From assembly GCA_963773605.1 (NCBI GenBank), contig CAVZBT010000002.1, forward strand, positions 1-64,000: a stretch of DNA of 64,000 nt, in the 5' to 3' direction. A program made the position numbers and the translations under genes. Positions 10,401 through 20,888 of this stretch are shown in pieces. Each line of letters opens with the position of its first letter. Position 1 is the first letter of the stretch. This DNA is from CAVZBT01 sp963773605. GTDB taxonomy: Bacteria > Acidobacteriota > UBA6911. The notes beneath the pieces are model-generated. The model made no database searches, was not told the origin of the DNA, and saw nothing but the letters and a program-made list of their open reading frames with translations.

Positions 10401-10616
10401 CTGGGCGCCGAAGACCGGGTGATCGAATTGACGGCGGAGGGATTCAACCTGCTGAATCACCTCAATTTCTCGAGCGTCAACAACACGGTCGGACCCACCT
10501 TCCAGGGCCCGTTCCGCGTCGAAGCCAACCCCGGGCTTGGCCCAAGCTCTCCCCTGGGGTTCACGTCGGCGTTCGACGCCCGGCGGTTCCAGCTGGGGGT
10601 CCGGTTCAGCTTCTAG
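7428..10616 (+). CDS. TonB-dependent receptor, Oar-like with carboxypeptidase-regulatory N-terminal domain
   Basis: 1062 aa outer-membrane protein. Residues 1-22 form a cleavable signal peptide ending VFGQ. Residues ~30-110 are a carboxypeptidase-regulatory-like (Ig-fold) domain (GTVSDPSGAVVPSVSVTVTN). A plug follows (TVTGEAPVIETE, FYGSNGRGNNVTVDGAE, GASGGVINIVSKSGGN), then a long beta-barrel with many Y/F-rich strands, ending in a terminal aromatic (RFSF) typical of barrel insertion. The start ATG has a GGGGAGA ribosome site. Known of the family: large Oar-like receptors are numerous in Acidobacteria and Bacteroidetes and are thought to import large or complex ligands. There is no adjacent SusD homologue, so the ligand is unknown. 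Confidence 0.9.
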   Translation: MRKCRPLVVLALLLLPPTVFGQSNLASGELRGTVSDPSGAVVPSVSVTVTNTSTNLHRVVITDERGEYRVLSVQPGTYDVKAELTGFVTQQRSGVQVTVGQTVAADFQLQVGSSVETITVTGEAPVIETERAQQSETINENYIRHLPIDRRDYLSFTLLAPGVVDSNAMADNTDFRAAQTPQSGLSFYGSNGRGNNVTVDGAEANDSAGGVRETLSQEAVQEFQINRSNYSAELGGASGGVINIVSKSGGNTTHGSVFGFFRDQHLDAADPFAYSLVADQPQRIKPPANRQQFGGRISTPLIKDRTFLFGTYEGLRRHESSTVSVLTDLSIFQPTPQQNAVLSALAASTSSTPIPCLPSVAGAAALPAAVCANVLRGALTSKASTVDLFKSNSGVFPFTTDSNAFSVRLDHRATDSNQLFLRYNFTKKTEGNQSTRALLGFSRSNDVRILDSNAVLGWTGIASAALVNEARFQWNYRNFDVIPNDPNGPEFNITGFGFFNRDIFLPNYSIERRYEASDSLSYLKGNHRLKFGGSVLTRATPTYSHTFLGGRFGFGTLPGALVSPALGALPITALQAFDLGLPQSYQQGFGDPGVTATLTYFSVYAQDTWNVRRNLTLNLGIRYEVDDRRDPIPTDRNNFAPRIGFAWDPAGNKKTVVRGGFGIFYSPVYFQIDHVVNSLGEVNGYRQIAQVLTTLNAANPLAASGPINVFRTLRAQGIVGVPKSQRPIAPSDLAQFGIQVSNTGPRPPLTVLFKIDPNYRSAYSEQASLGIEHEVSKGLSASINYTFVRTLKITRARDTNILPRPKGARGIPEWTAAAGCAGAGLYSCFRDPLLFQENAYESSANAFYHGMIVEMTRRFGTNYSIAGNYTFSKAMDEVTDFNTDFQANDQTQLRLERALSAFDQRHKFVLYAYLQSPSASASRSPLLRALSDLALTPIFRANSSRPFNLLVGGELNGDRHSTTDRPVMAGRNTGRGPGFWTFDLRLSRQIRLGAEDRVIELTAEGFNLLNHLNFSSVNNTVGPTFQGPFRVEANPGLGPSSPLGFTSAFDARRFQLGVRFSF

Positions 10617-10683
10617 GCTGGAGTAGGGACAAGCCGCTGCCAAGGTTGCCGACCAGCAAAGTGGGCCGCGTCGGCTCGCCGCG

Positions 10684-10733
10684 ACCCGTGGATCTTGCTC
10701 AACCCGTGGATCTTGCTCAACCCGTGGATTTGC
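10684..10733. repeat. Short tandem repeat, 18-bp unit x 2.8
   Basis: ACCCGTGGATCTTGCTCA is repeated twice exactly and followed by a partial third copy. It is preceded by GTGGGCCGCGTCGGCTCGCC, a sequence also found in inverted orientation near 55.4 kb. It lies in the non-coding gap between the convergent TonB receptor and the TerB-like gene. Confidence 0.85.
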
Positions 10734-10790
10734 CTGATTGCGCCCGGTTGTTGCCCATTTGGGCACGGCGTCGGGCCGACCCGGCCACCT

Positions 10791-11435
10791 TCAGACCTGG
10801 CTGATTTTCTCGACCGCCTCGCGCTCCAACCGCTGCGTGGTCGCGCTGTCCAGGTCAAGAGCCAGCGCCAGTTGCGCGAGGTAGATCCGCTCCGCCCCCG
10901 AAACGCCCTGATCCGCGCGCACAACCGCAAAAGCGAGAGTGTACAGATCCTGTTTTTGCGCCGTGCCGGGAACGCCCGCGACGATTTCCGACAGGGGAAC
11001 CGTCCGCCTCAACTCCGCCTCGACGATCTGGTCGGCCCCCGCCGCGCGCGCATGCGCCAGAATCATGTCCGTCTCCGCCGCGGAAAAATCGCCATCGGCT
11101 CTCGCGGCCGAGATCGTGAGGCGAAGTACGCTGAGCAGGTCTGCGGGTATGGCCGGGACGGCCGCCTCGGCGGGCGCCGCGGATGCGGGCAGCGGCGGAA
11201 GCGGCGGCCGGGGGACTTCGGGTGCGGCCGATCTGCCCCCGCCGACCGGTACCGTCGTCTTCGGCCCCGCGGACTCCATCAGCCCCCAGGCGAGGCCGGC
11301 CACCGTCAGGAGGCTGCTCGCGTTCAGGAACGATCCGCGCCCCCCTGTAAGGAAGCGCAGGGTACGATCCCCCCGCTTCCTTCGGCTTGAAAAGGCACCC
11401 CGGACCAGAGACCCGATAAGCTGCTCAGCATCCAT
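10791..11435 (-). CDS. TerB/DUF533-like protein
   Basis: About 214 aa from the ATG at 11435, chosen because AGGGGG precedes it by seven bases; an in-frame ATG at 11465 has no comparable site. The first ~55 residues resemble the DUF533 N-terminus (short basic region plus one hydrophobic helix). A Pro-rich linker follows, and the C-terminal ~110 residues are an all-helical TerB-like domain with two acidic loops (RADGDFSAAE and RADQGVSGAE) in the expected positions. Known of the family: TerB-like domains are cytoplasmic or membrane-associated and linked to metal or stress responses. Specific function unknown. Confidence 0.7.
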   Translation of the reverse strand: MDAEQLIGSLVRGAFSSRRKRGDRTLRFLTGGRGSFLNASSLLTVAGLAWGLMESAGPKTTVPVGGGRSAAPEVPRPPLPPLPASAAPAEAAVPAIPADLLSVLRLTISAARADGDFSAAETDMILAHARAAGADQIVEAELRRTVPLSEIVAGVPGTAQKQDLYTLAFAVVRADQGVSGAERIYLAQLALALDLDSATTQRLEREAVEKISQV

Positions 11436-11537
11436 CGCAACCCCCTGGAAAACGAGCGCGTCCACGGCCGCGCGATTTCTGAAAATGAAACTTTACCTGC
11501 CCGCAGGAATCTTTTAAAGCACGGGAGGAAAACAGCC

Positions 11538-12002
11538 ATGATGAGAAGAGCCGTCATGTTGTGGGCTGGGCTGCTCGTGATCCTGGGCACGGCGACGCCG
11601 TCGGTTTGGGCTCAGTACGGCGAGCGGAGTACCCGGGACCAGACCCTGATCATTGCGGGGGGAACCGCGGCAGGAGCCGTCTTCGGCGGCATGGTCGGGG
11701 GGAGCAAGGGAGCTCTGGCCGGGGCCATCGCAGGTGGGGCCGGCGGAGCCGTTTATAACGAGGCTACGAAAGAAGACCGGGAATACAGGACCGAACGATC
11801 CACCAGGGACAAACTCACGATTATCGGCGGCAGCGCCGGAGCGGGCGCCGTGGCCGGAGGCATCGCGGGCGGTACGAAAGGCGCCCTGATCGGGGCTGCG
11901 ATCGGCGGGGCTGGGGGATACATCCTGCACAAGAAAACCGAGAACCGCGACCCCTATTACCGCGACCGCTACTACTATCGGGATCGTTACTACCGCCGGT
12001 AG
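11538..12002 (+). CDS. Secreted glycine-zipper protein with Tyr/Arg-rich tail
   Basis: 154 aa. A signal peptide (residues 1-25, ending VWAQ) is followed by two near-identical modules of about 50 residues. Each begins ERSTRD and contains GG-x-GG-x-KGAL-x-G glycine-zipper helices, which are membrane-inserting in known proteins. The tail is rich in Y, R and D (repeats of YYRDR). A ribosome site GGGAGG precedes the ATG. It is divergently arranged with the TerB-like gene. It probably resides in the periplasm or outer membrane; no enzyme signature. Confidence 0.75.
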   Translation: MMRRAVMLWAGLLVILGTATPSVWAQYGERSTRDQTLIIAGGTAAGAVFGGMVGGSKGALAGAIAGGAGGAVYNEATKEDREYRTERSTRDKLTIIGGSAGAGAVAGGIAGGTKGALIGAAIGGAGGYILHKKTENRDPYYRDRYYYRDRYYRR

Positions 12003-12099
12003 GAATGCCGGGGTCCGTCTTGATGGTTGAGTTTTGGCGTTCGATTTCTGCGGCATGGGCCCGCCCAAACTCCACCCTCAGGAGCTGACCCCGGATCTG

Positions 12100-12276
12100 T
12101 CAACAGCAGCGGCTGGGTCGGCGGTACTTGAGTTCCAGACTGGCCAGGTAGAACTCCCGAGCCGTCATCAGTCGCACCTCGGGGTGGCGGGCCCTCACGT
12201 GCGCGCAGTAGCGCGCGTAGGCGTCGTCGCCCATCACCGCGGCAACCGTCATCCACAAGCGTCTCAGAAACTTCAT
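12100..12276 (-). CDS. YbdD/YjiX (DUF466) family protein, CstA accessory
   Basis: 58 aa. Translation starts MKFLRRLWMTVAAVMGDDAY, contains ARHPEVRLMTAREFYL and ends RCC, matching the small YbdD/YjiX family (about 65 aa in E. coli, also ending in CC). Known of the family: it is encoded directly after the CstA/BtsT peptide/pyruvate transporter and is believed to assist it. Here the start lies 12 bp after the CstA stop on the same strand. The ATG is the only sensible start. Confidence 0.85.
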   Translation of the reverse strand: MKFLRRLWMTVAAVMGDDAYARYCAHVRARHPEVRLMTAREFYLASLELKYRRPSRCC

Positions 12277-12288
12277 TGGGCCTCGGCT

Positions 12289-14364
12289 CTATTCGGCCGG
12301 CAACGCCGAAACCACGTACTCGGCCTCGCGCAGGACAGATACCTTGCGTCCTTTGAGTATGGCAAGCCACTCCCGCGCGGAATCGAGCACGATCACCAGC
12401 ACCAGGAACGCAAACATCGCCGTCACCCCGGCATCCAGCTGGTTGTTGAAAATCAGCCGCTCGGTCGCCCCGACCGCGGCCGCAGGCACCAGCCCGGCGT
12501 CGAGGGAGCCGCGGAGACGCTCCGCTTCAGCGAGGAAGCCGATGCGGGGATTTGCGTCAAACATCTTCTGGTAGCCGGCCGTCTGGGTCGCCAGCACCAG
12601 CCAGAGCATCGGCAGCAGCGTCACCCAGGCATACCGCGCCTTCCCCATTTTTATCAGGATGCGTGGTCGCGACGCAGAGTGCCACGCACGCCAGCAGCTG
12701 GTTCGCAATGCCGAAAAGGGGCCAGAGGCTGTTGATGCCGCCCAGCGGGTCCATGACCCCCTGGTAGAGGAAGTAGCCCCACCCGCCGACGATCAGCAGC
12801 GCTGGTAAGGATCACGCTCGGGTACCAGCTGGTGCGGCCCAGCGGTTTCCAGAAATGCCCGAGCAGGTCCTGGAGCATGAACCTCCCGACGCGGCTGCCC
12901 GCATCCAGCACCGTCAGGATGAACAGGGCTTCGAACATGATGGCGAAGTGGTACCAGATCGCCATCAGACGGTGGCCCCCGAGTGTGCCGGAGAAGATGT
13001 GCGCCATCCCGACCGCGAGCGACGGCGCGCCGCCGGTCCGGGAGAACATCGTCTGCTCACCGACCATGTCGGCCAGCGACTGCATGTCCTGAGGGAGTCA
13101 CCGGGTATCCCCAGGAGGTGATGGTCGCGGTGGCCGCCGCCGGGATCGGCGCCGACGATGCCGGCAGGGCTGTTGATGGCGAAGTAGATCCCGGGCTGCA
13201 GCACGCATGCGGCAATCATGGCCATGATCCCGACGAACGACTCCATCAGCATCGAGCCGTAGCCGATCAGGCGCGCCTGCGACTCCTTCGTGATCAGCTT
13301 CGGAGTGGTCCCGGACGAGATCAGCGCATGAAAGCCGGAGATCGCGCCGCACGCGATCGTGATGAAGGCAAACGGGAAGATGTTGCCGGCGAAAACGGGC
13401 CCGGTACCGTCGATGAAGCGGGTCAGCGCCGGCATTGCCAGGTTCGGGCGGACCGCGAGAATTCCGAGGGCAAGCAGACATGATCGTCCCGAGTTTCACA
13501 AACGTGCTCAGGTAGTCGCGCGGGGCCAGCAGCAGCCAGACGGGCAGGACGGACGCGGCGAAGCCGTAGACGATGATCATCCACGCCAGGTGGCGGGCGT
13601 CAAAGGTGAACAGGCGCCGCAAGCACGGGGTATCTGGGCGACGTACTGGCCGCCGATCACGGCCGCCATGACGAGCACAAATCCGAGGAGCGAGGCTTCC
13701 GTGACCCGTCCGGGGCGCAGGAAGCGCAGGTAGATGCCCATGAGGATGGCAATCGGAATCGTCATCGCCAGCGTAAAGGTCCCCCAGGGGCTCGCCTTGA
13801 GAGCATTGGTAACCACCAGCGCAACTCACGGCCAGCAGGATGACCAGGATGGAGATGATCGCGAACAGGGCCGTGAACCCGGCGACCGGACCGACCTCTT
13901 CCTTGGCGATCTGGCCCAGCGATTTGCCGTTGCGGCGAATCGAGGCGAACAGGATCACAAAATCCTGCACGCACCCTCCCAGGACCGCGCCGATCATGAT
14001 CCAGAGCGTGCCCGGCAGATAGCCGAACTGCGCGGCCAGTGTCGGCCCCACCAGCGGCCCCGGGCCCGCGATGGCGGCAAAATGGTGCCCGAGGAGGACC
14101 CACTTGTTGGTCGGCACGAAATCGCGACCGTCTTCCAGTCGTTCGGCCGGCGTGGCGCGCCGGTCGTCCAGCTCCATGACCCGAAGCGCGATGAACCGGC
14201 TATAGAAACGGTATCCGACGAGATAGACGCAGACGGCCGCGACGATAAGCCACATCGCGTTGATCGGTTCCTGCCGGTAGAAGCAATCGCGCCGAGGGCG
14301 CCGGCCCCCAGAACAGGCTGATCAGAGACCACAACGCGACCCTGACGAACCGGCCGGATTCCAT
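12289..14364 (-). CDS. cstA: Carbon starvation protein CstA (frameshifted)
   Basis: Multi-spanning transporter of the CstA family (peptide/pyruvate uptake). It must be pieced together from several frames. The N-terminus MESGRFVRVALWSLISL is followed by MWLIVAAVCVYLVGYRFYSR, the family block FVPTNKWVLLGHHFAAIAGPGPLVGP, then GYLPGTLWIMIGAVLGG, SGFHALISSGTTPKLI, FALFILTVLDAG-type and GINSLWPLFGIANQLLA segments, and ends ALPAE at 12289. The order and content are those of a full-length CstA (about 690 codons), but I count at least seven frame changes (around 14.30, 14.27, 13.82, 13.62, 13.47, 13.1 and 12.8-12.65 kb). These are most likely sequence errors. The start at 14364 has GGTGGAG upstream. 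Confidence 0.85.
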
Positions 14365-14696
14365 GGTGTTTCGCTCCACCCTTATTCGCTGCATCGTCAA
14401 AGGTACGAGCTTAGCGGCTTCCACCCGGGAATGCAATCGAGTGTCCCGCGGCGGCCAAGCGGGCCGCGGCCGCTCGACGCGGCCCCAGGATTCCGTTCAT
14501 CCGGGGGTATCTGGTTTCACCCCATCGGGGCGGGGGCCGGCCGCCCGCCCCCGGTGCCCGGTTTTTGTTTGGCACTCCGGAGCAGGAGTGCTATCTTGGG
14601 CTCAGTGAGGTCGCCCCCGCCCGGAGCGCCTTATGCTGTCATGGTTTTCGGCCGAATCGCTTCCTCAGAAGACCCATCAAACAGAAAGAAAGAACG
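14365..14696. other. Divergent intergenic region between cstA and sdhC
   Basis: A 332-bp gap with no gene. It holds a GC-rich potential hairpin near 14529-14552 and the putative sdh promoter with a spacer palindrome (listed separately). Confidence 0.6.
14569..14597 (+). promoter_or_regulatory. Putative sdh promoter with palindromic operator in the spacer
   Basis: TTGGCA (14569-14574), 17-bp spacer, TATCTT (14592-14597). The spacer contains the inverted repeat GCACTCC (14572-14578) / GGAGTGC (14585-14591), a plausible repressor site. It is about 100 bp upstream of the sdhC start. Confidence 0.5.
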
Positions 14697-15367
14697 ATGA
14701 GCAAGATACTCACGCTTTACAACTCTTCTGTCGGACAGAAGTTCATCGTCGGGTTGACGGGCCTTTTCCTCTGCTCGTTCCTGGTAGTCCACCTGTCGGG
14801 AAACATGCTGCTGTTCAGGAATGACGGCGGCCAGGCATTCGAGCATTATTCGGAGTTCATGTCCACCAACGTCGGCATCCGGACGATGGAGATCGTGCTC
14901 GCCGGCGGTTTCTCGATTCACATCATCGTGGCGGTGCTCGTGTGGGTCGAGAACCGCATGGCCCGCCCGGTGCGCTACGCGGTGAACAGGCCTTCGGAGA
15001 ACAGCGCCCTCTCGTCGCGGATCATGTTTGTTTCCGGCAGCATCGTCTTTATCTTCCTCGTCGTGCACCTCAGGACGTTCTTCGTGCCGGCCCGGTTCGC
15101 GGCCGGGGTGAAGCCATCGATGTACGAACTGGTGCAGGTGGCGTTCAAGAACCCGTGGTACGACGCCTTTTATGTCGTCGCCCTCGTTCTGATGGGCTAC
15201 CACCTCAAGCACGGGTTCCAGTCGGCCTTTCAGACATTCGGGATCCGCCCCCGCTTCCAGCGGGGCCATCGACCTGGTCGCGGTGTTGTTCTGGCTGATC
15301 GATTCCGGCCGCCTACGCGGCCATGCCGCTGTATTTCCTCTGGCAGGCTCACAAGGGGGGCTTCTGA
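14697..15367 (+). CDS. sdhC: Succinate dehydrogenase cytochrome b558 subunit (one or more frameshifts)
   Basis: About 223 aa. The ATG at 14697 follows AAAGAAAGAACG. Five hydrophobic helices are visible, with conserved His residues in VVHLSGNMLL, FSIHIIVAVLVW, VVHLRTFF and MGYHLKHG, which serve as haem ligands in this b558 family (Bacteroidetes/Acidobacteria/epsilon type, one fused membrane anchor with no SdhD). The frame breaks near 15260-15320; the correct end AAMPLYFLWQAHKGG precedes TGA at 15365-15367. It is the first gene of sdhCAB; the sdhA ATG is 3 bp after the stop. Confidence 0.88.
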
Positions 15368-15369
15368 TC

Positions 15370-17291
15370 ATGGCAGTGATGAACGCAAAAATCCCGGATG
15401 GACGGATCGAGAACAAGTGGGACAATCACCGTTTCAACCTGAAGCTGGTCAATCCCTCCAACAGGCGCAAGTACCACCTCGTGGTGGTCGGGACCGGCCT
15501 GGCCGGAGCTTCCGCCGCCGCGTCGCTGGCGGAACTCGGCTATCGGGTGACCTCGCTGTGCTACCACGAATCCGCCGCGGCGCGCCCACAGCATCGCCGC
15601 GCAGGGGGGCATCAACGCCCCCAAGAACTACGCCAACGACGGGGACAGCATCTACCGGCTGTTCTACGACACGGTCAAGGGGGGCGACTACCGGGCGCGC
15701 GAGGCCAACGTCTACCGGCTGGCGCAGGTCAGCGGCAACATCATCGACCAGTGCGTCGCCCAGGGCGTGCCGTTTGCGCGCGACTACGCGGGTCTGCTCG
15801 ACAACCGCTCGTTCGGCGGCGCGCAGGTGTCCCGCACCTTCTACGCGCGCGGGCAGACCGGGCAGCAGCTGCTGCTGGGCGCCTACCAGGCGCTCTGCCG
15901 GCAGATCGGCGAAGGAAACGTGACCTATTACGGCAGGACGGAGATGCTCGATCTCGTCGTCGTCGACGGTCAGGCCCGCGGCATCGTGGTGCGCGATCTC
16001 CGGAGCGGCAGGGTCTCACTCGATCGCCGCCGACGCGGTGATCCTGGCCACCGGCGGTTACGCCAACGTCTTCTTCCTCTCGACCAACGCCAAGATGTCC
16101 AACGCGACGGCGATCTGGCGGGCCCACAAGCGGGGGGCGCTGTTCGCCAACCCCTGCTTCACCCAGATCCACCCCACCTGCATCCCGGTGTCGAGCGAGC
16201 ATCAGTCCAAGCTGACGCTGATGAGCGAGAGCCTGCGCAACGACGGCCGCATCTGGGTGCCCCGGAGCAAGGGGGACAAGCGCCGGCCCGAAGACGATCC
16301 CGGAAGCCGAACGGGACTACTACCTGGAACGGCTCTATCCGTCGTTCGGCAACCTCGTCCCGCGCGACGTCGCGTCGCGTCGCGCCAAGGAGATGTGCGA
16401 TCAGGGCTACGGCGTCGGTGAAACGGGGCTCGCGGTCTATCTCGACTTTGCGGACACGATCAAGCGCCACGGCAAGGAGTGGGTCGACGAGAAGTACGGC
16501 AACCTGTTCGACATGTACCGGCAGATCACCGGCGAGAACGCCTACGAGGCCCCGATGCGGATCTACCCGGCCGTCCACTACACGATGGGCGGGCTCTGGG
16601 TTGACTACAACCTGATGAGCACTATCCCTGGACTGTACGTGCTGGGGGAGGCCAATTTCTCCGATCACGGCGCCAACCGGCTGGGCGCAAGCGCACTCAT
16701 GCAGGGGCTGGCGGACGGATACTTCATCATCCCGTACACCATCGGCGACTATCTCGCCTCCACGAAGTTCAAGCCGGTCGACACCTCGCACCCCGCCTTC
16801 AAGGAAGCGGAGCAGGGGGTCGAGGAACTCACCGGCAGGCTGCTTTCCGTGAAGGGAACGCGCGCCGTGGACGACATCCACAAGGAACTCGGCAAGATCA
16901 TGTGGGATTACTGCGGGATGGCAACGCAGCGCCGAGGGCCTCAACCAGGCACTCGCGTTAATCCCCCAGCTGCGCGAGCGGTTCTGGCGCGAGGTGAGCG
17001 TGCCCGGGAAATGCGGACAACTTCAACCAGGAGGTCGAAAAAGCCCACCGGTTGGCGGACTTCCTGGAACTCGGCGAACTGATCGCGCTCGACGCCCTGC
17101 ACCGCAACGAATCATGCGGCGGCCATTTCCGGGAGGAATACCAGACCGAGGAAAACGAGGCCAAGCGCAACGACGAGGAGTTCTCTTACGTGGCGGCCTG
17201 GGAGTACGCCGGGCCCGGCAGCCCCTCGCGGCTGCACAAAGAGCCGCTCACATTCGAGTATGTGAAACCTTCCCAGAGAAGCTACAAGTGA
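15370..17291 (+). CDS. sdhA: Succinate dehydrogenase/fumarate reductase flavoprotein subunit (frameshifted)
   Basis: About 640 codons, the length of the non-enterobacterial SdhA/FrdA type. Landmarks in order: FAD-binding VVGTGLAGASAAASLAELGY; AAQGGINAPKNYAND around the flavin; ATGGYANVFFLSTNA; IHPTCIPV; SRRAKEMCDQGYGVGE (catalytic Arg); HYTMGGLWVDY; GANRLGASALMQGL; and a C-terminus ending EYVKPSQRSYK. It oxidises succinate to fumarate in the membrane-bound complex II. The frame changes around 15.58, 16.02, 16.29, 16.92 and 17.0 kb with continuous similarity on both sides, so sequence errors are likely. Translation runs into sdhB after 13 bp. Confidence 0.9.
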
Positions 17292-17304
17292 GGAGCCCTT
17301 TAAC

Positions 17305-18045
17305 ATGCGCTTAAGACTTCGGGTGTGGCGCCAGAAGGACGGAAACAGCCGCGGACAGCTGGTCTCCTACAGTCTCGACGGGGTGACGTCGGACATGTCT
17401 TTCCTGGAGATGCTCGATCTCCTGAACCTCGAGCTGGCGCGGAAGGGGGAGGAGACCGTCGCGTTCGATCACGACTGCCGCGAGGGGATCTGCGGGTCGT
17501 GCAGCCTGTACATCAACGGGCGGGCGCACGGGCCATTGCGCGGGGTGGCGGTATGCCAGCTGCACATGCGCAGCTTCAAGGACGGCGACGAGATCGTGGT
17601 CGAACCCTGGCGCGCCCGCGCCTTCCCCGTGATCAAGGACCTGGTGGTCGACCGCTCGGCCCTGGACCGGATCATCGAGGCCGGCGGCTTTGTGTCGATG
17701 AAGACGGGCGGGGCTCCCGACGGCAACGCCATCCCCGTCCCCAAACCCATCGCCGACAAGGCGTTCGAAGCGGCTGCCTGCATCGGCTGCGGCGCCTGCG
17801 TGGCCGCCTGCAAGAATGCCTCGGCCATGCTCTTTGTCAGCGCAAAGGTGACGCAGCTCGCGCTTCTGCCGCAGGGCCACCCGGAGCGCAAGCAGCGGGT
17901 CCAGCGCATGATCGCCCAGATGGACAGGGAAGGATTCGGGAACTGTTCGAACACGTACGCGTGCGAGGCGGAGTGTCCCAAGGAAATCTCGGTCTCGACC
18001 ATCGCCCGGCTGAACCTGGAACTCCAGAAAGCCAAGCTCTTCTGA
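17305..18045 (+). CDS. sdhB: Succinate dehydrogenase iron-sulfur subunit
   Basis: 246 aa, intact. The N-terminal ferredoxin domain has CREGICGSC plus a following Cys for the [2Fe-2S] cluster. The C-terminal part has CIGCGACVAAC and the CEAECP motif for the [4Fe-4S]/[3Fe-4S] clusters. It passes electrons from SdhA to the SdhC haem/quinone site. GAGGAG precedes the ATG. It is the last gene of the sdhCAB operon and is followed by a palindrome array that may serve as 3' end structure. Confidence 0.95.
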   Translation: MRLRLRVWRQKDGNSRGQLVSYSLDGVTSDMSFLEMLDLLNLELARKGEETVAFDHDCREGICGSCSLYINGRAHGPLRGVAVCQLHMRSFKDGDEIVVEPWRARAFPVIKDLVVDRSALDRIIEAGGFVSMKTGGAPDGNAIPVPKPIADKAFEAAACIGCGACVAACKNASAMLFVSAKVTQLALLPQGHPERKQRVQRMIAQMDREGFGNCSNTYACEAECPKEISVSTIARLNLELQKAKLF

Positions 18046-18058
18046 AGATCCGAGCTTT

Positions 18059-18385
18059 GGAGTGCGGCGGCTCGACTGCCTGGGCACCGCTGTCTGGGTT
18101 CGGCTGGACCGGCAGGGAGCTCCGCCAGGTCGGCGCCCAGGCGCCGACCCCAAAGCGGCGTCGAGCCGCCGCACTCCAAAATATGGAGTGCGGTGCCTGG
18201 GCACCGCTGTCTGGGTTCGGCTGAACCGGCAGGGAGCTCCACCAGGTCGGCGCCTAGGCGCCGACCCCAAAGCGGCGTCGAGCCGCCGCACTCCAGAGTA
18301 TGGAGTGCGGTGCCTGGGCACCGCTGTCTGGGTTCGGCTGGACCGGCAGGGAGCTCCGCCAGGTCGGCGCTTGGGCGCCGCACAT
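18059..18385. repeat. Extragenic palindrome array, locus 2 (three units)
   Basis: Three tandem copies of about 117-126 bp begin GGAGTGCGG at 18059, 18185 and 18302. Each contains GGTGCCTGGGCACC, a shared middle (GGGTTCGGCTG, GGCAGGGAGCTCC, CCAGGTCGGCGCC) and, in copies 1 and 2, the terminal GCGGCGTCGAGCCGCC then GCACTCC. The ends are shared with locus 1 but the middle is different. It is non-coding and sits between convergent sdhB and mdh. Confidence 0.9.
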
Positions 18386-18441
18386 CGCCCCATCTCCAGG
18401 ACTTGTATAAGGATCACGTCAATCCGCCGCACTTCATGACC

Positions 18442-19381
18442 TCAGGCGCCGGCCGCCCGGTTCAGCACCGTCACCAGTTCCTGGACCGATGCGGCTGAAC
18501 GGTTCAGCGCGGCCTGCTCGTCGGGGGTGAGCTTGATCTCGATAATCTGTTCGACCCCGCCCGCTCCCAGTTTGACCGGAACCCCCACATAGAGATCCCG
18601 GATGCCGTATTCGCCCTGGAGGTACACCGCGCACGGCAGGATCTTCTTCTTGTCCTTGAGAATCGACTCGACCATCTCGGCGGCAGCAGCCGAAGGCGCG
18701 TAATAGGCGCTCCCCGTCTTCAGGTAGTTGACGATCTCCGCCCCGCCGTTGCGTGTGCGCTTGACCAGCCTGTCGAGCTGTTCCTGGCTGAGCAGCTCGG
18801 TGATCGGGATGCCCGCGACATTCGAATACCGCGGCAGCGGCACCATGGTGTCGCCGTGGCCGCCGAGCACGAACGCGCTGACGTTTTCGACCGAGACGTT
18901 GAGTTCCGCCGCGATGAAGGTGCGGAAGCGGGCGGTGTCGAGCACGCCCGCCATGCCGAAGACGCGCTCCTTGGGAAATCCGCTGGCCTTCAGGGCCACG
19001 TGGCACATCGCGTCCAGCGGGTTGCTGACGATGATCAGGATGGCATCGGGCGAGTGCGTCACGATATTCCGCGTCACGTCTCCCACGATCTTCGAGTTGG
19101 TGTTGAGCAGGTCGTCGCGGCTCATCCCCGGCTTGCGGGCGATGCCCGCGGTGATCACGACGATGTCCGAGCCTGCCGTGTCCTTGTAGTCGTTGGTGCC
19201 CGACGACACGACAGTCGTACCCTTCGATCGGGCCGGCTTCCAGCAGGTCGAGGCCTTTCCCCTGGGGTATCCCCTCCAGGATGTCGATCAGGACGACGTC
19301 GGCCAGTTCCTTATCCGCCAGGCGGTGCGCCAGGGTCGCCCCGACGTTGCCCGCACCCACCACGGTTACTTTCTTGCGCAT
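18442..19381 (-). CDS. mdh: Malate dehydrogenase (one frameshift)
   Basis: About 313 codons. NAD-binding GAGNVGATLAHRLA starts at residue ~7. Substrate and active-site motifs are GIARKPGMSRDDLL, VSNPLDAMCHVAL, VLDTARFRTFIA and LGGHGDTMVPLPRY, with the catalytic His in the last. Malate is converted to oxaloacetate. The ATG at 19381 is preceded by GGGGGGAT. The frame shifts once near 19200 (between GYD and SSGTNDYKD). The gene is upstream-adjacent to icd on the same strand, forming a TCA pair opposite sdhCAB. Confidence 0.92.
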
Positions 19382-19411
19382 AGATCCCCCCAAGTGAAGG
19401 CTGTTGGAAAA

Positions 19412-20667
<1,256 letters not shown>

Positions 20668-20823
20668 GGTGCGCCTTTCCTGTTTATCCTTCGACTATGA
20701 GTTGGACTGGTGCGTGGACCCGTTCCGACCTATCAGCGGTTTGCGTGGATCGGCAAAACGCGCGGAGTTATATAACATCAGACTAAAAGTGGAATCAAGC
20801 AGGAGCACGAGGAAGGGGCCGCC

Positions 20824-20863
20824 GACAAAAAATACGGTGCCAGGAGGAGACTGGCACCGTATT
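20824..20863 (-). terminator. Rho-independent terminator downstream of the 20889 gene
   Basis: A perfect 13-bp stem (AATACGGTGCCAG at 20831-20843, CTGGCACCGTATT at 20851-20863) with a 7-nt loop. On the minus strand the stem is followed directly by a T-tract (TTTTTT). Confidence 0.85.
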
Positions 20864-20888
20864 TCGGAGTGGTACTCTCGCGGAGGCG

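Noticed and set aside
12100..12102. TGA at the end of the YbdD-like gene as a second selenocysteine codon
   Set aside because: The family normally ends in CC and stop, so the TGA here is the expected stop; the extension beyond it has no similarity to the family.
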